Source of the DNA: Methylovulum sp.
GTDB lineage: Bacteria; Pseudomonadota; Gammaproteobacteria; Methylococcales; Methylomonadaceae
NCBI RefSeq assembly: GCF_028687615.1
Contig: NZ_JAQTZU010000023.1
Location: 1-47,876, forward strand
DNA length: 47,876 nucleotides
Direction of reading: 5' to 3'
Position numbers and translations under genes: made by a program
Shown here: positions 34,036-46,179 of the stretch, piece after piece
Position numbering within the stretch: the stretch's first letter is position 1
Layout: the number at the start of each line of letters is the position of its first letter
Notes under the pieces: generated by a model
What the model was told of the DNA's origin: nothing
Seen by the model: only the letters and a program-made list of their open reading frames with translations
Database searches by the model: none

Positions 34036-34398
34036 TTTTTAACCTATTAAAATTGTAAATAGTTACTGGAATAAATTGTAATAAAAGCTGCCCCCTTGAA
34101 AAGGCCTTTTCCAGTTAAACAAATTCTAACAGAGTTTGAAGGCCGGCTTTAGAACATATCAAGCAAAAAATCAAACTGGCAAACTGCATTACTTATAAAA
34201 TCCCGTCCACATCGGAAACGCGGAATGAATAACCTTCGGATTTTTCTTTAGAAAATACAGAAAGACGGATAATTTTGGAAAAAGCGGGTAAATGAAACAC
34301 AGATTTTAAATCCACATCTATGCCACTTATGATGCTTAAATTATTTAAAAAATAAAAAAGCCCAATTAAGGGCTTTTTTAAATAAAAATGCCTTCTTT
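34036..34398. other. Intergenic region with a hairpin and an unassigned open stretch
   Basis: This 363-bp gap separates fimV from prsT and must contain the prsT promoter. It holds the terminator at 34354-34379. On the minus strand 34345-34193 is open and coding-like (ending FRVSDVDGIL then TAA) but has no start codon; it could be a relic. No RNA gene was recognised. Confidence 0.4.
34354..34379 (-). terminator. Intrinsic terminator after fimV
   Basis: AAAAAAGCCC and GGGCTTTTTT form a perfect 10-bp stem around AATTAA, 20 bp past the fimV stop, with U-runs on both strands. It can terminate the fimV transcript. Confidence 0.85.
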
Positions 34399-37125
34399 TT
34401 ATTGAAGATTTTCAAGCAAGGCCTTGGCTACTAATTGTTGCTCATTAGTACCTTTTTCAAGCACTTCACGGGCAATTTCATTAGCCGCATCACGATCACC
34501 CATATCAATATAAGCCATTGCCAAATCAAGTTTAGTTTCCATTTCGTCCATTTCAGCTAAATTAGTAAGGCCAAAACTTTCACTGCGATCTTTTTCAGCA
34601 AATCCCAGTGAGGGCTTAGTTATATCAAAATTGATGCTTAACGAATCATCCTTAAACAAGTCATTCTTTGTTTCTATGTTTGCTGATAAATCAAGCACTC
34701 CAATGCTTTCATCGACGTTTTCAAGATTTTTGGGTTTTACCGCTTCTATTTCAATCTTGTTGTCATCATCTAAATCGGCCTCAATAGAACTGAAATCAAA
34801 ATCAAGTGCAGTAAAATCAGATCCACCCTGTGCTAACGTTTCGCCTAAATCAGCATTTGGTTTTTTTGTTTCTACGTCAGCCGCACTCAAATCAAAGTTG
34901 AATGTTTCTAACTCCTCTTTACTATCGGATGATGAAGGCTTCTCAATTGAAACGCCTACAGTCCCGTTAGCAGGCTCTAACGATGGAGTTTCAAAAGCAA
35001 GTGCATCCAAATCAAAATCTATACCGTCATTATTTTGATCGGATTGAGTTTTATCATTTACTGGCTGCTTCGTTTTAGCAGTAATGTCCTTATCAAGATC
35101 AAGATCAAACAAGCGGTCTGCGGGATTACTAGAATCATCGCTATAAAATAATTCTTCAAAGGAAGCCAAGTCAAAATCCATTTCATCCAATTTACTCTCA
35201 CCACCGGCCGGGCCATTAGACGTTAGCCCATCACCGCCAAGGGCATTCTTCTTGAGATCAATTGGCACCGTTTTCGAGGCAAAAAATATCGAATCCGGAC
35301 AAATTTCACCACCCATCTCTGTCACTTTAGACCAAAATGCAATATCGTCTATTTTACCTTCGTCAATCAGTTCTGCCGTATATTTCTCAAAATCCTGTTT
35401 ATTTTCATTGGCATAAAAAATCTCCAACAACTTCAGTTTAAATTCATCACGGTTAGGTTGTTCTTTTATGGCATGCCGCATCAGATCTTCTGCTTGTTGG
35501 TAACGCCCGTAAGCCAAATAAACATCGGCTTCGGAAATCGGATCAATTTCGGCTTGATCCATGTCAAAAACATCAAACTCACCACTGTTAAAATCACTTA
35601 CAAACAGGTTATCACTACTGATCGCGTCAACGTTGTCAATTCTGATTTCTTGATCGGAATCGGCTAATTGCCCAACCGACACTGACCGACTCCCAACACC
35701 CGACGATTTTAGTAAACTTTCGTAATCATTCTTACGTCTTTGCTGCCAAAACCACCCCAAAAATGCTAATAAGCCGATACCTACAACACCGTAACCTAGA
35801 TAAGCCCACAGGGAAGTGGACTCTTCTGGTGCCGGTGAAACTATCCGGCGCACAGGGGGTTTGGCTAGAGCTGGTTGCTGCCGGGGTTCTGGTTGGGCTT
35901 CTTGTTTATTAGGCAAGGCCACATCACCGGTCGGAGACGGCCCTTGTACTACGGGCGGTTGGACTGGTTGGGGCTGATTAGTTGCTGGTTGCGGCGGTGA
36001 TACAGGTTCTGTTACTGGCGGGCTTACTTGCGGTTGGACAGGCTTCGGTTGCGCTTGATTTTGCAAGGCGGCAAGCTGTTGATCTTTTAATGCGATCAAC
36101 TCTTGCATGGTCGCCAATTGTTTCTCTAAGGCAGAGATTTTCGATAAAATAGCCTCGTCAGCAGTTCGATCAGTTAACTCTTTTTTAACTTTGTCAGGTG
36201 ATAAAGATGGTGTTTGAGGCGACGCCTCATTAACGGCCTGATTGGGTGAAGCTACAGCCGCATCATCGCTGACACTATCTTGTGCGGGCGCACTCAATGT
36301 CAACTGATTCTCTGATTTCTCTTCTGGTCCAGCAACGACACGGGCAACTGAGGAAGGATTTTTCCAAGCCCGCATTTGCCGATTAAACTCATCCAGAGCA
36401 TCGCTTTGGGAAAGTTTTAAAATTTCTTCTTTATTAGGTATTTTTAGGGTCTTGTCAGGCAACAACGCATTTATGTTGGCTTTATAAAACGCCCCTTGGT
36501 TCGCATCGTATAACGCCACCATGAGTTGTTCCATAGACACGCCATCACCGCCAATACGTCCAGCTATCTTTTCAAGCGTATCATTTTTAACAGTCGGCCC
36601 ATAACGTTCACTACTTAAACTGGCACTAACCCTGGCACGAGGCTTGGATGACTTTTGTACTGGCGGCCTATATTGGGGTTCAGGTTCATAACTTTCAACT
36701 GGTTCAGAAACTGGGGCAACAGCTTGCCCATATTCAGCCGGTGGATCAACCAATACAGTAAACTCGCGATATAAATCACCTTTGGGCCAACTGACTTGCA
36801 ACAAAAAATCCAGAAAAGGCTCTTTTAATACTTCTCTTGAAGTAATTTTGATAACCAGTCGCTTACTATTTGACTCAATGGTCTGAAACCTAAGTTTCGA
36901 AAGAAAATAACTCCAAGGTATCCCTGTTTCATCAAATTTATCGGGGGATGCCAGATTGACTTTAATATCGGCGGCTTTTTCCCCGGACGATAAAAGCAAA
37001 GCAATTTCTGCATCCAAATTTTGATTTAGTGCTGAGTGCAATTTAATCTCGCCTATTCCCAAGGGATAAGCACTAGCCGGTACCAACAAAAATGCAACCG
37101 CTATAGTTTTAGTTAAATTGCGCAC
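34399..37125 (-). CDS. fimV: FimV, peptidoglycan-binding inner-membrane polarity protein
   Basis: About 908 residues. The GTG at 37125 is preferred (AAGGAGA upstream, then a signal peptide, LTKTIAVAFLLVPASA); an ATG at 37152 would add nine residues before the signal. The FimV N-terminal domain starts LGIGEIKLHSALNQNLDAEI. A LysM-like region is at ~200 (DTLEKIAGRIGGDGVSMEQL). A Pro/Gln-rich linker follows, one transmembrane segment near 450 (YLGYGVVGIGLLAFLGWFW), and then an acidic cytoplasmic part with a TPR-like block. The FimV C-terminal motif TKLDLAMAYIDMGDRDAANE is intact. FimV organises polar type IV pilus assembly and twitching through PilY/CyaB partners in Pseudomonas. It follows asd, its standard position in gammaproteobacteria. 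Confidence 0.93.
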   Translation of the reverse strand: MRNLTKTIAVAFLLVPASAYPLGIGEIKLHSALNQNLDAEIALLLSSGEKAADIKVNLASPDKFDETGIPWSYFLSKLRFQTIESNSKRLVIKITSREVLKEPFLDFLLQVSWPKGDLYREFTVLVDPPAEYGQAVAPVSEPVESYEPEPQYRPPVQKSSKPRARVSASLSSERYGPTVKNDTLEKIAGRIGGDGVSMEQLMVALYDANQGAFYKANINALLPDKTLKIPNKEEILKLSQSDALDEFNRQMRAWKNPSSVARVVAGPEEKSENQLTLSAPAQDSVSDDAAVASPNQAVNEASPQTPSLSPDKVKKELTDRTADEAILSKISALEKQLATMQELIALKDQQLAALQNQAQPKPVQPQVSPPVTEPVSPPQPATNQPQPVQPPVVQGPSPTGDVALPNKQEAQPEPRQQPALAKPPVRRIVSPAPEESTSLWAYLGYGVVGIGLLAFLGWFWQQRRKNDYESLLKSSGVGSRSVSVGQLADSDQEIRIDNVDAISSDNLFVSDFNSGEFDVFDMDQAEIDPISEADVYLAYGRYQQAEDLMRHAIKEQPNRDEFKLKLLEIFYANENKQDFEKYTAELIDEGKIDDIAFWSKVTEMGGEICPDSIFFASKTVPIDLKKNALGGDGLTSNGPAGGESKLDEMDFDLASFEELFYSDDSSNPADRLFDLDLDKDITAKTKQPVNDKTQSDQNNDGIDFDLDALAFETPSLEPANGTVGVSIEKPSSSDSKEELETFNFDLSAADVETKKPNADLGETLAQGGSDFTALDFDFSSIEADLDDDNKIEIEAVKPKNLENVDESIGVLDLSANIETKNDLFKDDSLSINFDITKPSLGFAEKDRSESFGLTNLAEMDEMETKLDLAMAYIDMGDRDAANEIAREVLEKGTNEQQLVAKALLENLQ

Positions 37126-37199
37126 ACCGCTCTCCTTCAAAATAGTTACCACAGTTTCATTACCATGAATAGTCAGTCAAATGTTAAACTAATCTTAGA

Positions 37200-38222
37200 C
37201 TAGATGTGATTTTTTACCAGCACTTCTGCTATTTGTACACTGTTTAAAGCCGCACCTTTGCGGACATTATCGCTAACCACCCACAAATCAATCCCTTGAG
37301 GATGTGATATATCTTCCCTAATTCTCCCCACAAATACATCATCATGGCCCGATGATTCCGTGACCGCTGTTGGATAGCCTCCATCCACACGCTCGTCAAT
37401 GACTGTCACCCCAGATGCTTTCTTAAGCAACTCCCTGATCGAAGCAATATCAATTTTTTTGCGGGTCTCGATATGCACTGCTTCGGAATGACCGTAAAAT
37501 ACCGGAACCCGCACTGCCGTCGCGTTCACTTTGATTCTATCATCACCAAGGATTTTTTGCGTTTCCCAAACCATTTTCATTTCTTCTTTGGTATAACCAT
37601 TATCCTGAAAAACATCAATCTGAGGCAATACGTTAAATGCAATTTGTTTTGGGTACACACGGCTGGCAATAGCTTGCATATTTAGCAAGGCTGCCGTTTG
37701 TTTGGCCAATTCTTCTATCGCCTCTTTACCAGTACCGGAAACCGCTTGATAGGTGCAGACATTGATACGCTCGATACCTACAGCATCGTAAATCGGTTTC
37801 AATGCCACCAGCATTTGAATAGTGGAGCAATTCGGATTAGCGATGATACCGCGATTTTTGTAATCGGCGATTTTTTCTGGATTAACTTCCGGGATTACCA
37901 AAGGAATATCGTCGTCATAGCGAAAGTGCGACGTGTTATCGATGACTATACATCCCGCTGCTGCGGCTTTAGGCGCATATTCAGCAGACACGGAGGCACC
38001 CGGAGAAAACAAGCCTATTTGCACTTTAGAAAAATCAAAATCAGCCAAATTTTGTACACTTAAAGATCCGCCTTTGAAAGGGATTCTCTTGCCTACTGAC
38101 TGGCTGCTGGCTAAGGCATAAACCTCGCCGACCGGAAAATCCCTTTCTTCCAAAATGGACAACATGGCTTCACCGACGGCTCCGGTAGCACCGACAACGG
38201 CAACATTATAAAGCTTGGTCAT
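37200..38222 (-). CDS. asd: Aspartate-semialdehyde dehydrogenase
   Basis: 340 residues. VAVVGATGAVGEAMLSILEE binds NADP, NPNCSTIQM (~130) has the catalytic Cys, and YQAVSGTGKEA and the Arg/His active-site segment VRVPVFYGHSEAVHIET are all in place. It reduces aspartyl phosphate to aspartate semialdehyde for lysine, threonine, methionine and diaminopimelate. Its ATG overlaps the leuB stop by one base (TAATG), so it is translationally coupled to leuB. A short unpaired gap of 74 bp precedes... fimV lies downstream on the same strand and may be read from the same transcript. Confidence 0.96.
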   Translation of the reverse strand: MTKLYNVAVVGATGAVGEAMLSILEERDFPVGEVYALASSQSVGKRIPFKGGSLSVQNLADFDFSKVQIGLFSPGASVSAEYAPKAAAAGCIVIDNTSHFRYDDDIPLVIPEVNPEKIADYKNRGIIANPNCSTIQMLVALKPIYDAVGIERINVCTYQAVSGTGKEAIEELAKQTAALLNMQAIASRVYPKQIAFNVLPQIDVFQDNGYTKEEMKMVWETQKILGDDRIKVNATAVRVPVFYGHSEAVHIETRKKIDIASIRELLKKASGVTVIDERVDGGYPTAVTESSGHDDVFVGRIREDISHPQGIDLWVVSDNVRKGAALNSVQIAEVLVKNHI

Positions 38223-39307
38223 TACGCCCTCTCTTTTAAGGCAGAAATTACAGCATCACCCATCGCTGAGGCACCGATTTTTTGCATACCATCAGAATAA
38301 ATGTCTGCGGTACGGATATTGGCGTTTAGGGCGGCATTTACCGCCTGTTCAATACGTTCTGCCGCTTCATTTTGATTAAAACTATAGCGCAACATCATTG
38401 CCGCCGATAGGATAGTCGCTAAGGGATTGGCTATGCCTTTACCTGCTATATCAGGTGCGGAACCATGAATCGGTTCATACATGCCTTTATTATTAGCATC
38501 TAGTGACGCTGATGGCAACATGCCGATTGAACCTGTCAACATGGCGGATATGTCAGAAAGAATATCACCGAACATATTCGTAGTCACCAGAACATCAAAT
38601 TGTTTGGGGGCGCGTACCAATTGCATGGCGGCATTATCGACGTACATATGGCTAAGTTCAACCTCTGGATACTGCTTGCCCGTTTCCGTGACCACTTGCC
38701 GCCATAACTCAGTACACTCCAACACATTGGCTTTATCGACTGAGCACAGGCGGCGGTTTCTTTTTTGGGCGGTTTGAAACGCTACATGGGCAATCCGGCG
38801 AATTTCTGATTCACTGTATACCAAGGTGTTGTAACCCTGTTTTTCTCCATTTTCCAGCAACCTGACCCCGCGTGGCTGGCCAAAATAAATGCCGCCCGTC
38901 AATTCACGGATAATCATAATATCAAAGCCGGAAACAACTTCAGGTTTTAGGGTGGAGGCATCGACCAATTGGGGATATAAAATAGCTGGACGCAAATTGG
39001 CAAAAAGCTGCAATTCCGAACGCAAACCCAGCAATCCTTTTTCAGGACGCACAGAAATGTCCAAAGACTCCCATTTATAACCGCCGACAGCCCCCAACAA
39101 AATAGCATCCGATTGTCTTGCCAAATCCAAAGTTTGCTGGGGAAAAGGCGTAGCATGCACATCATAAGCGGCACCACCAATCAATCCGTTTTCGAAAACC
39201 AAGCCCAAATCCATATCGGCATTCAAATAATCCAGCACTTTAACCGCTTCGGTAATTATTTCCGGACCGATGCCATCACCTGGCAGAACTGCAATTTTTT
39301 TTGTCAT
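38222..39307 (-). CDS. leuB: 3-isopropylmalate dehydrogenase
   Basis: 361 residues. [14 protein letters not shown] is the NAD/metal start, [13 protein letters not shown] and the substrate-binding Arg region are conserved, and [20 protein letters not shown] with NMFGDILSD carries the metal Asp residues. The C-terminal adenosine loop [14 protein letters not shown] is intact. It oxidises and decarboxylates 3-isopropylmalate in leucine synthesis. It lies in the run leuC, leuD, leuB, asd on the minus strand. Confidence 0.97.
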   Translation of the reverse strand: MTKKIAVLPGDGIGPEIITEAVKVLDYLNADMDLGLVFENGLIGGAAYDVHATPFPQQTLDLARQSDAILLGAVGGYKWESLDISVRPEKGLLGLRSELQLFANLRPAILYPQLVDASTLKPEVVSGFDIMIIRELTGGIYFGQPRGVRLLENGEKQGYNTLVYSESEIRRIAHVAFQTAQKRNRRLCSVDKANVLECTELWRQVVTETGKQYPEVELSHMYVDNAAMQLVRAPKQFDVLVTTNMFGDILSDISAMLTGSIGMLPSASLDANNKGMYEPIHGSAPDIAGKGIANPLATILSAAMMLRYSFNQNEAAERIEQAVNAALNANIRTADIYSDGMQKIGASAMGDAVISALKERA

Positions 39308-39351
39308 TATTTTTTAAACCTTTTTTCATCCATTGTTGCTGTTGCTCCCGC

Positions 39352-39987
39352 TCAATTGGTGAACAACCACGGAGCCCTTTTCGCACGTTCCAATTCATAA
39401 GCCGTGATTTTATCAGCTTGTTGCAATGACAAACCAATATCGTCCAGGCCATTCAATAGCCGGAATTTACGGTTTTCATCGATATCGAACCCGATAATCC
39501 GCCCCGTGGGGGTGGCAATTTGTTGCACATTTAAATCAATCACCAGCCGGTAAGTTTCCGACAATTCCTGAAACAAACTATCCACTATTGCCGAAGCCAA
39601 CACAATTGGCAATAAACCGTTTTTAAAGCAATTGTTATAAAAAATGTCGGCAAAACTGGGGGCAATGATAGCCCTGAAGCCAAAATCTTCTAACGCCCAA
39701 GGCGCATGTTCGCGTGACGATCCGCAACCGAAATTTTCCCGCGTCAATAAAATTTCTGCGCCCTGATATTCAGGTTGGTTCAAAATAAAATCTGGGTTCA
39801 AGGGACGATGGGTGCAATCCATGTCTGGTTCGCCGTGATCCAAATATCGCCATTCATCAAATAAATATGGGCCAAAGCCAGCCCGTCGGATGGATTTGAG
39901 GAATTGTTTAGGAATAATCGCATCGGTATCGACATTAGCGCGATCCAATGGGGCGACGAGGCCGTTTAATAAAGTGAATGCTTGCAT
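39352..39987 (-). CDS. leuD: 3-isopropylmalate dehydratase small subunit
   Basis: 211 residues, the usual size of the bacterial small subunit. The start [20 protein letters not shown] contains the conserved N-x-D-T-D, followed by [19 protein letters not shown], the swivel-domain motif that closes on the [4Fe-4S] site of LeuC. Together they isomerise 2-isopropylmalate to 3-isopropylmalate. A frameshifted entericidin-like relic lies between this gene and leuC. Confidence 0.97.
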   Translation of the reverse strand: MQAFTLLNGLVAPLDRANVDTDAIIPKQFLKSIRRAGFGPYLFDEWRYLDHGEPDMDCTHRPLNPDFILNQPEYQGAEILLTRENFGCGSSREHAPWALEDFGFRAIIAPSFADIFYNNCFKNGLLPIVLASAIVDSLFQELSETYRLVIDLNVQQIATPTGRIIGFDIDENRKFRLLNGLDDIGLSLQQADKITAYELERAKRAPWLFTN

Positions 39988-40033
39988 ATTTTTTTAGCAC
40001 TTAAGAGTGGAAATACAATCGTTAGTGTTGAAA

Positions 40034-40154
40034 TCATGATCTGCCAATGGCTTCACCGACTCTTTCCAAATCCTTTCCAATGCCATGAATTGTGTTGTAG
40101 GCCGGTATGGCTAAAATTGCCGCGATGACCAAATAAAATAATCCAATTTTTCAT
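40034..40154 (-). pseudogene. Entericidin-like small protein, frameshifted
   Basis: An ATG at 40154 with AGG 6 nt upstream starts a short frame (MKNWIILF...), but one base too many in the A-run after the ATG sends it out of the gene frame. In the correct frame the sequence reads VIAAILAIPAYNTIHGIGKD, then LERVGEAIGRS and TGA at 40034-40036. This fits the entericidin A/B pattern (hydrophobic core, then C-N-T-x-x-G-x-G-K-D-x-E-x-x-G-E-A-I). The lipobox Cys is replaced by Tyr. Either the gene is dead or a base has been miscalled; the Tyr suggests real decay. Confidence 0.55.
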
Positions 40155-40163
40155 AATTACCTG

Positions 40164-41576
40164 TTATACCTCAAGATATTGACGTACGTCGACAAAATGA
40201 CCGGCAATCGCCGCCGCCGCCGCCATCGCCGGGCTGACCAAGTGTGTGCGTCCGCCATAGCCTTGTCGGCCTTCAAAATTGCGGTTGGATGTCGATGCAC
40301 AACGTTCACCTTCTTCCAAACGGTCGGCATTCATCGCCAGACACATGGAACATCCTGGTTCACGCCATTCAAAACCGGCGTCAAGAAATACCTTGTCCAA
40401 ACCTTCCGCTTCGGCCTGCCGCTTGACCAGACCGGAACCCGGTACAACCATTGCAAGTTTAATGTTATTGGCAATTTTTTTGCCTTTTGCAACATCGGCT
40501 GCCGCCCGTAAATCTTCAATTCTGGAGTTGGTGCAAGAACCAATAAACACTTTGTCTAGTGCGATGTCGATAATCGCCTGCCCGGCATTTAAGCCCATGT
40601 ATTCCAAAGCCCTTACCATGCTTTGCCTTTTCACGGCATCCAATTCTAACGACGGATCAGGTATGCGCCCAGTTACGGCAAGCACTAATTCTGGAGATGT
40701 TCCCCAAGTGACTTGGGGCATTATAGCTGTCGCATCCATCTCGACCACTTTATCAAACACGGCATCCGCATCCGAGTGTAAATAACGCCACAAGCGTTCC
40801 GCCATAAACCAGTCACCATCTTTTGGCGAATACGGCCGGCCGCGGTAATAATCAATAGTCACCTCATCAACCGCCACCAATCCGGCGCGTGCGCCCGCCT
40901 CTATCGCCATATTGCAAACTGTCATACGGCCTTCCATCGACAAAGCGCGGATCGCCTCACCAGCAAACTCGATGGTATAACCGTTGCCCCCCGCAGTGCC
41001 GATTTCGCCGATTATGGCCAGGACTATATCTTTAGCTGACACACCTGCACCAACCTGTCCATTAAACTGGATCAACAGATTCTTGGCTTTTTTCTGCACT
41101 AAGCACTGGGTCGCCAAGACATGCTCGACTTCTGACGTACCTATGCCAAAAGCCAAAGCCCCGGAAGCACCATGCGTGGAGGTATGCGAGTCGCCGCAAA
41201 CCACCGTCATTCCCGGCAGTGTTGCACCTTGCTCCGGGCCAACCACATGCACAATGCCCTGGCGTGGATCGTTCATGGCAAACTCGGTAATGCCAAATTC
41301 GGCACAATTTTTATCCAGAGTTTCTACTTGCAAACGTGAAACCGGATCGGCAATGCCTTTATCACGGTCAGTAGTGGGTACATTATGGTCAGCAACGGCA
41401 AGATTCCTTGCTTGCCGCCAAGGTTTGCGGCCCGCCAAACGCAGGCCTTCAAAAGCCTGGGGCGAAGTCACCTCATGCACTAAATGCCGGTCGATATATA
41501 TAAGTGAGGATCCGTCATCTTCCGTAAAGACGACATGGTCTTCCCATAATTTGTCATAAAGTGTTTTACCTGACAT
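40164..41576 (-). CDS. leuC: 3-isopropylmalate dehydratase large subunit
   Basis: 470 residues from the ATG at 41576 (family start [11 protein letters not shown]); an ATG at 41588 would add four residues. [36 protein letters not shown] (first cluster Cys) and [20 protein letters not shown] (the other two Cys) build the [4Fe-4S] centre of the aconitase superfamily. It works with leuD. adk lies 68 bp upstream on the same strand. No leader peptide or T-box was seen upstream. Confidence 0.97.
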   Translation of the reverse strand: MSGKTLYDKLWEDHVVFTEDDGSSLIYIDRHLVHEVTSPQAFEGLRLAGRKPWRQARNLAVADHNVPTTDRDKGIADPVSRLQVETLDKNCAEFGITEFAMNDPRQGIVHVVGPEQGATLPGMTVVCGDSHTSTHGASGALAFGIGTSEVEHVLATQCLVQKKAKNLLIQFNGQVGAGVSAKDIVLAIIGEIGTAGGNGYTIEFAGEAIRALSMEGRMTVCNMAIEAGARAGLVAVDEVTIDYYRGRPYSPKDGDWFMAERLWRYLHSDADAVFDKVVEMDATAIMPQVTWGTSPELVLAVTGRIPDPSLELDAVKRQSMVRALEYMGLNAGQAIIDIALDKVFIGSCTNSRIEDLRAAADVAKGKKIANNIKLAMVVPGSGLVKRQAEAEGLDKVFLDAGFEWREPGCSMCLAMNADRLEEGERCASTSNRNFEGRQGYGGRTHLVSPAMAAAAAIAGHFVDVRQYLEV

Positions 41577-41644
41577 AGCTCTTTTCACTGATTGTACAGC
41601 ACAAGCGGCTGATTTGATTATTTTTTATGCCGACATGATACAGA

Positions 41645-42903
<1,259 letters not shown>

Positions 42904-44997
42904 ATGGGAAATTTCGTTTTTTATAGTTATTTAACAGCCGCAATCGCCTATTTTTTGTTATTGCTGTTCGCAATATTCGGCACAAAAAAAAACAATGTCT
43001 CCATTTCTTTTATCGTTGCCGTGGCTTTTTCCCTATTTTGGGCTGCTTGTATTACGTTCACGCAATACAGTTTTGCCGACGGTTTTCTAATTTCCGACAG
43101 TTTGGCTTATGAAACCTTACGCAATGCGGCGTGGTTTTTCGTACTAGGGACGCTGATTTCCCGGCAATATTACAACAACAGCTATCAATTGCTGTTTGAA
43201 TCGCGTTTTACTTATCTGCTGACCGCATTCATGCTGTTTCTGTTTGCTTTTGAAATCTCTCAAAATTTTCGCAATTACATTTTGGAAATCATCGGTCAAA
43301 GCATCAAGTTACGGCTGCTTTCCCATCTCAGTTTTGCGATTATCGGCTTGGCTTTGGTCGAACAGCTTTATCGCAACGCCACCACAGAACTGCGCTGGGT
43401 GATTAAATTCCTCTGTATCGGCTTAGGCTCGTTATTTACCGTCGATTTTATTGTTTATAGCAAGTCCTTGTTGTTTACACGGCTTGATTATTCGCTTTGG
43501 AGTTCACGGGGCGTAATCAACGCATTGATTGTACCCTTGCTGGCACTGGCATGGCATCGTTCGCAAACAACGAGCATGGCCGGCATCACCCTATCAAGGC
43601 AAATCGTTTTCCATAGCACCGTGCTGATGGGAACCGGTTTTTATTTGATCCTGATGTCTTTGGCAGGGTTTTATATCCGCGATTTTGGCGGCACATGGGG
43701 AGAATTTGCCGAAATTGTCTTTATTTTCTTGGCAATCTTGTTGCTGTTGGTTTTGTTTCTGTCCGGCAAAGTCAGGGCGCTGGTCAAAATTTTTTTCAAC
43801 AAGCACTTTTTCAGCTATAGCTACGATTACCGGGAAGAGTGGCTTAAACTTAGCAAAACGATTGCCCAATTGAATTCGCTAAGTGATTTGTCATCTGCGA
43901 TTATTACAGCCATGTCCGATTTGGTGGACAGTTCGGGAGGCGGTTTATGGCTAAAAGACGATCAAGGTGATTTTTATCTGGCTGAAACCCAAAATATAGG
44001 GGTTGAGTTGCCCCAGAACGTCACCGCCAACCACTCAATCCTCCATTTTATGGTTGACAAGGAATGGGTGATTGATTTGTATGAATTCGCGGACAATCCC
44101 GACATTTATGAAGGTGCTGACCTGTCGCAATGGTGCCCGGCCGAGAAAAATGTCTGGTTGATCATCCCCTTATTCCTGCAAAATGACCTGGAAGCTTTCG
44201 TCGTATTGACCCAAGCCAGGGTGCCAAGGGCATTGAATTGGGAAGACCATGACCTGTTAAAAACGGTTGGCAAACAACTCGCCAACGCCCTTGCCCTCAA
44301 CCGGGCCAGCGACGCGCTGTCCCGATCCCGACAGTTCGAGGCTTATAACCGCCTCTCCGCCTATCTAGTCCACGATTTAAAAAATTTGATCGCACAAATC
44401 GCCCTGATTGTCAAAAACGCAGAAAAACACAAGCGTAATCCAGAGTTTGTTGATGATGCCATTATCACGCTGGAAAACGTCGTGAATAAGATGGAGCACT
44501 TGATTACCCAGCTCAAAAAAGGCCACGGCACTGGTAATTCAAACACCCGCCTCAACCTCTCCGACATCGCCGCTGATGTGGCTATTCAGCAAGCGGGCAA
44601 CAAACCCGTTTTACAGTTGATAAAATCGGCTGGCAGCGATATGTTTATCAACGGTGAGAAAGAAAAATTAACCGCCATCCTGGGCCATCTGGTACAAAAT
44701 GCCCAGGACGCAACACCCGACAATGGCGCTGTCAAAATGGAATTAAGCAAAACCCAACAACATGCCGTTATTAAAATCTTAGATAGTGGTTGCGGCATGG
44801 ATAAAAAATTCATCGCAGAACGCTTGTTCAAACCGTTTGACACCACCAAAGGCAATGCAGGCATGGGCATTGGTGTTTATGAAGCGCGTGATTATATCGT
44901 CAAACATTCGGGTACTTGCCAGGTTGACAGCAAGCCCGGTATCGGAACGACATTTACCATTACCCTGCCGCTTGCCGATGACATTTTATTACTGTAA
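42904..44997 (+). CDS. prsK: XrtA/PEP-CTERM system sensor histidine kinase PrsK
   Basis: 697 residues, the usual PrsK length. The N-terminal ~310 residues hold about eight to nine hydrophobic helices (e.g. FIVAVAFSLFWAACITFT; IVFIFLAILLLLVLFL). A GAF-like domain follows (~330-470). The kinase core has VHDLKNLIAQIAL with phospho-acceptor His490, HLVQNAQDA as N-box, DSGCGMD as G1 and GMGIGVYEARDYI as G2. It matches TIGR02916. PrsK usually works with the NtrC-like regulator PrsR to activate exopolysaccharide and PEP-CTERM genes at sigma-54 promoters. prsR normally follows prsK but gap does here, so PrsR must be elsewhere or absent. Confidence 0.92.
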   Translation: MGNFVFYSYLTAAIAYFLLLLFAIFGTKKNNVSISFIVAVAFSLFWAACITFTQYSFADGFLISDSLAYETLRNAAWFFVLGTLISRQYYNNSYQLLFESRFTYLLTAFMLFLFAFEISQNFRNYILEIIGQSIKLRLLSHLSFAIIGLALVEQLYRNATTELRWVIKFLCIGLGSLFTVDFIVYSKSLLFTRLDYSLWSSRGVINALIVPLLALAWHRSQTTSMAGITLSRQIVFHSTVLMGTGFYLILMSLAGFYIRDFGGTWGEFAEIVFIFLAILLLLVLFLSGKVRALVKIFFNKHFFSYSYDYREEWLKLSKTIAQLNSLSDLSSAIITAMSDLVDSSGGGLWLKDDQGDFYLAETQNIGVELPQNVTANHSILHFMVDKEWVIDLYEFADNPDIYEGADLSQWCPAEKNVWLIIPLFLQNDLEAFVVLTQARVPRALNWEDHDLLKTVGKQLANALALNRASDALSRSRQFEAYNRLSAYLVHDLKNLIAQIALIVKNAEKHKRNPEFVDDAIITLENVVNKMEHLITQLKKGHGTGNSNTRLNLSDIAADVAIQQAGNKPVLQLIKSAGSDMFINGEKEKLTAILGHLVQNAQDATPDNGAVKMELSKTQQHAVIKILDSGCGMDKKFIAERLFKPFDTTKGNAGMGIGVYEARDYIVKHSGTCQVDSKPGIGTTFTITLPLADDILLL

Positions 44998-45159
44998 CGC
45001 CCCGTCTTGACCGACAACAACCAAGCCAACCGCTTTGTTATATTGCCCGATGATCAATAGACTAAGCCCCCACTATTTTGGTATAGTTGTTGCGTTTTCC
45101 GAATTTTTGCCACACATCCGTGTAATTTTCATTTCATCCCCCCCCTCTGGAGAAACTCA

Positions 45160-46173
45160 ATGCCAATTAAAGTTGCTATCAATGGTTATGGCCGTATCGG
45201 TCGCAATATCGTCCGTGCCTTATACGAAGCAGGCCGTACCGATGAAATCCAAATCGTCGCCATCAATGACTTGGGCGACGCCAACACTAACGCTCATTTG
45301 ACGCAATATGACTCCGTGCATGGTAAATTTCCTTTCGATGTCGTCGTCGATGGTGATTGCATAGTGATCAATGGCGACCGGATCAAAGTTTTCTCTGAAC
45401 GCGACCCTTCCAAATTGCCTTGGGGCGACTTGGACATTGATGTCGTCCATGAATGCACCGGTTTGTTCACCAGCAAAGCCAAAGCCTCCGCCCACATCAC
45501 GGCAGGCGCGAAAAAAGTCATTATTTCTGCGCCAGGCGGTGATGATGTCGATGCCACTATCGTTTACGGTGTAAACCATAACATCTTGAAAGCGTCAGAT
45601 ACCGTCATTTCCAACGCTTCTTGCACAACCAACTGTTTGGCACCGCTGGTCAAACCTTTGCACGACGCCATCGGCGTTGTCCACGGCTTGATGACCACCA
45701 TCCATTCTTACACCAACGACCAAGTCCTGACGGATGTTTACCACAGCGACTTGCGCCGTGCCCGTTCCGCCACGCAATCCATGATCCCCACTAAAACTGG
45801 CGCGGCGGCGGCGGTAGGTTTAGTCTTGCCTGAACTTGCCGGCAAACTCGATGGCTTCGCTATGCGCGTACCAACCATCAACGTTTCTGTTGTTGATTTG
45901 ACCTTCACTGCCGCCAAAAGCACCAGCAAAGCGGAAATTGATGAAATTTTGAAAGCGGCTGCGGCAAGTTCGTTAAAAGGCATTCTGGACATCAACGAAA
46001 AACCATTGGTGTCAGTTGATTTCAACCATAATCCTGCTTCATCCATTTACGAAGCCCCATTGACCAAAGTGGTTGACGGAAATTTTGTAAAAGTCCTGTC
46101 TTGGTATGATAACGAATGGGGCTTCTCAAACCGTATGTTAGACACTTCTATCGCCCTAGTAAACGCGGGATAA
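45160..46173 (+). CDS. gap: Glyceraldehyde-3-phosphate dehydrogenase, type I
   Basis: 337 residues. [19 protein letters not shown] binds [15 protein letters not shown] holds catalytic Cys155, and [14 protein letters not shown] has the catalytic His. [14 protein letters not shown] closes the protein. It oxidises and phosphorylates glyceraldehyde-3-phosphate. GGAGA is 7 nt before the ATG. The stop is 6 bp before pyk, so gap-pyk is an operon. Confidence 0.97.
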   Translation: MPIKVAINGYGRIGRNIVRALYEAGRTDEIQIVAINDLGDANTNAHLTQYDSVHGKFPFDVVVDGDCIVINGDRIKVFSERDPSKLPWGDLDIDVVHECTGLFTSKAKASAHITAGAKKVIISAPGGDDVDATIVYGVNHNILKASDTVISNASCTTNCLAPLVKPLHDAIGVVHGLMTTIHSYTNDQVLTDVYHSDLRRARSATQSMIPTKTGAAAAVGLVLPELAGKLDGFAMRVPTINVSVVDLTFTAAKSTSKAEIDEILKAAAASSLKGILDINEKPLVSVDFNHNPASSIYEAPLTKVVDGNFVKVLSWYDNEWGFSNRMLDTSIALVNAG

Positions 46174-46179
46174 ACCACC

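Noticed and set aside
41577-41644. Leader peptide or T-box before leuC
   Set aside because: The gap is only 68 bp, with no Leu-codon run and no terminator hairpin visible.
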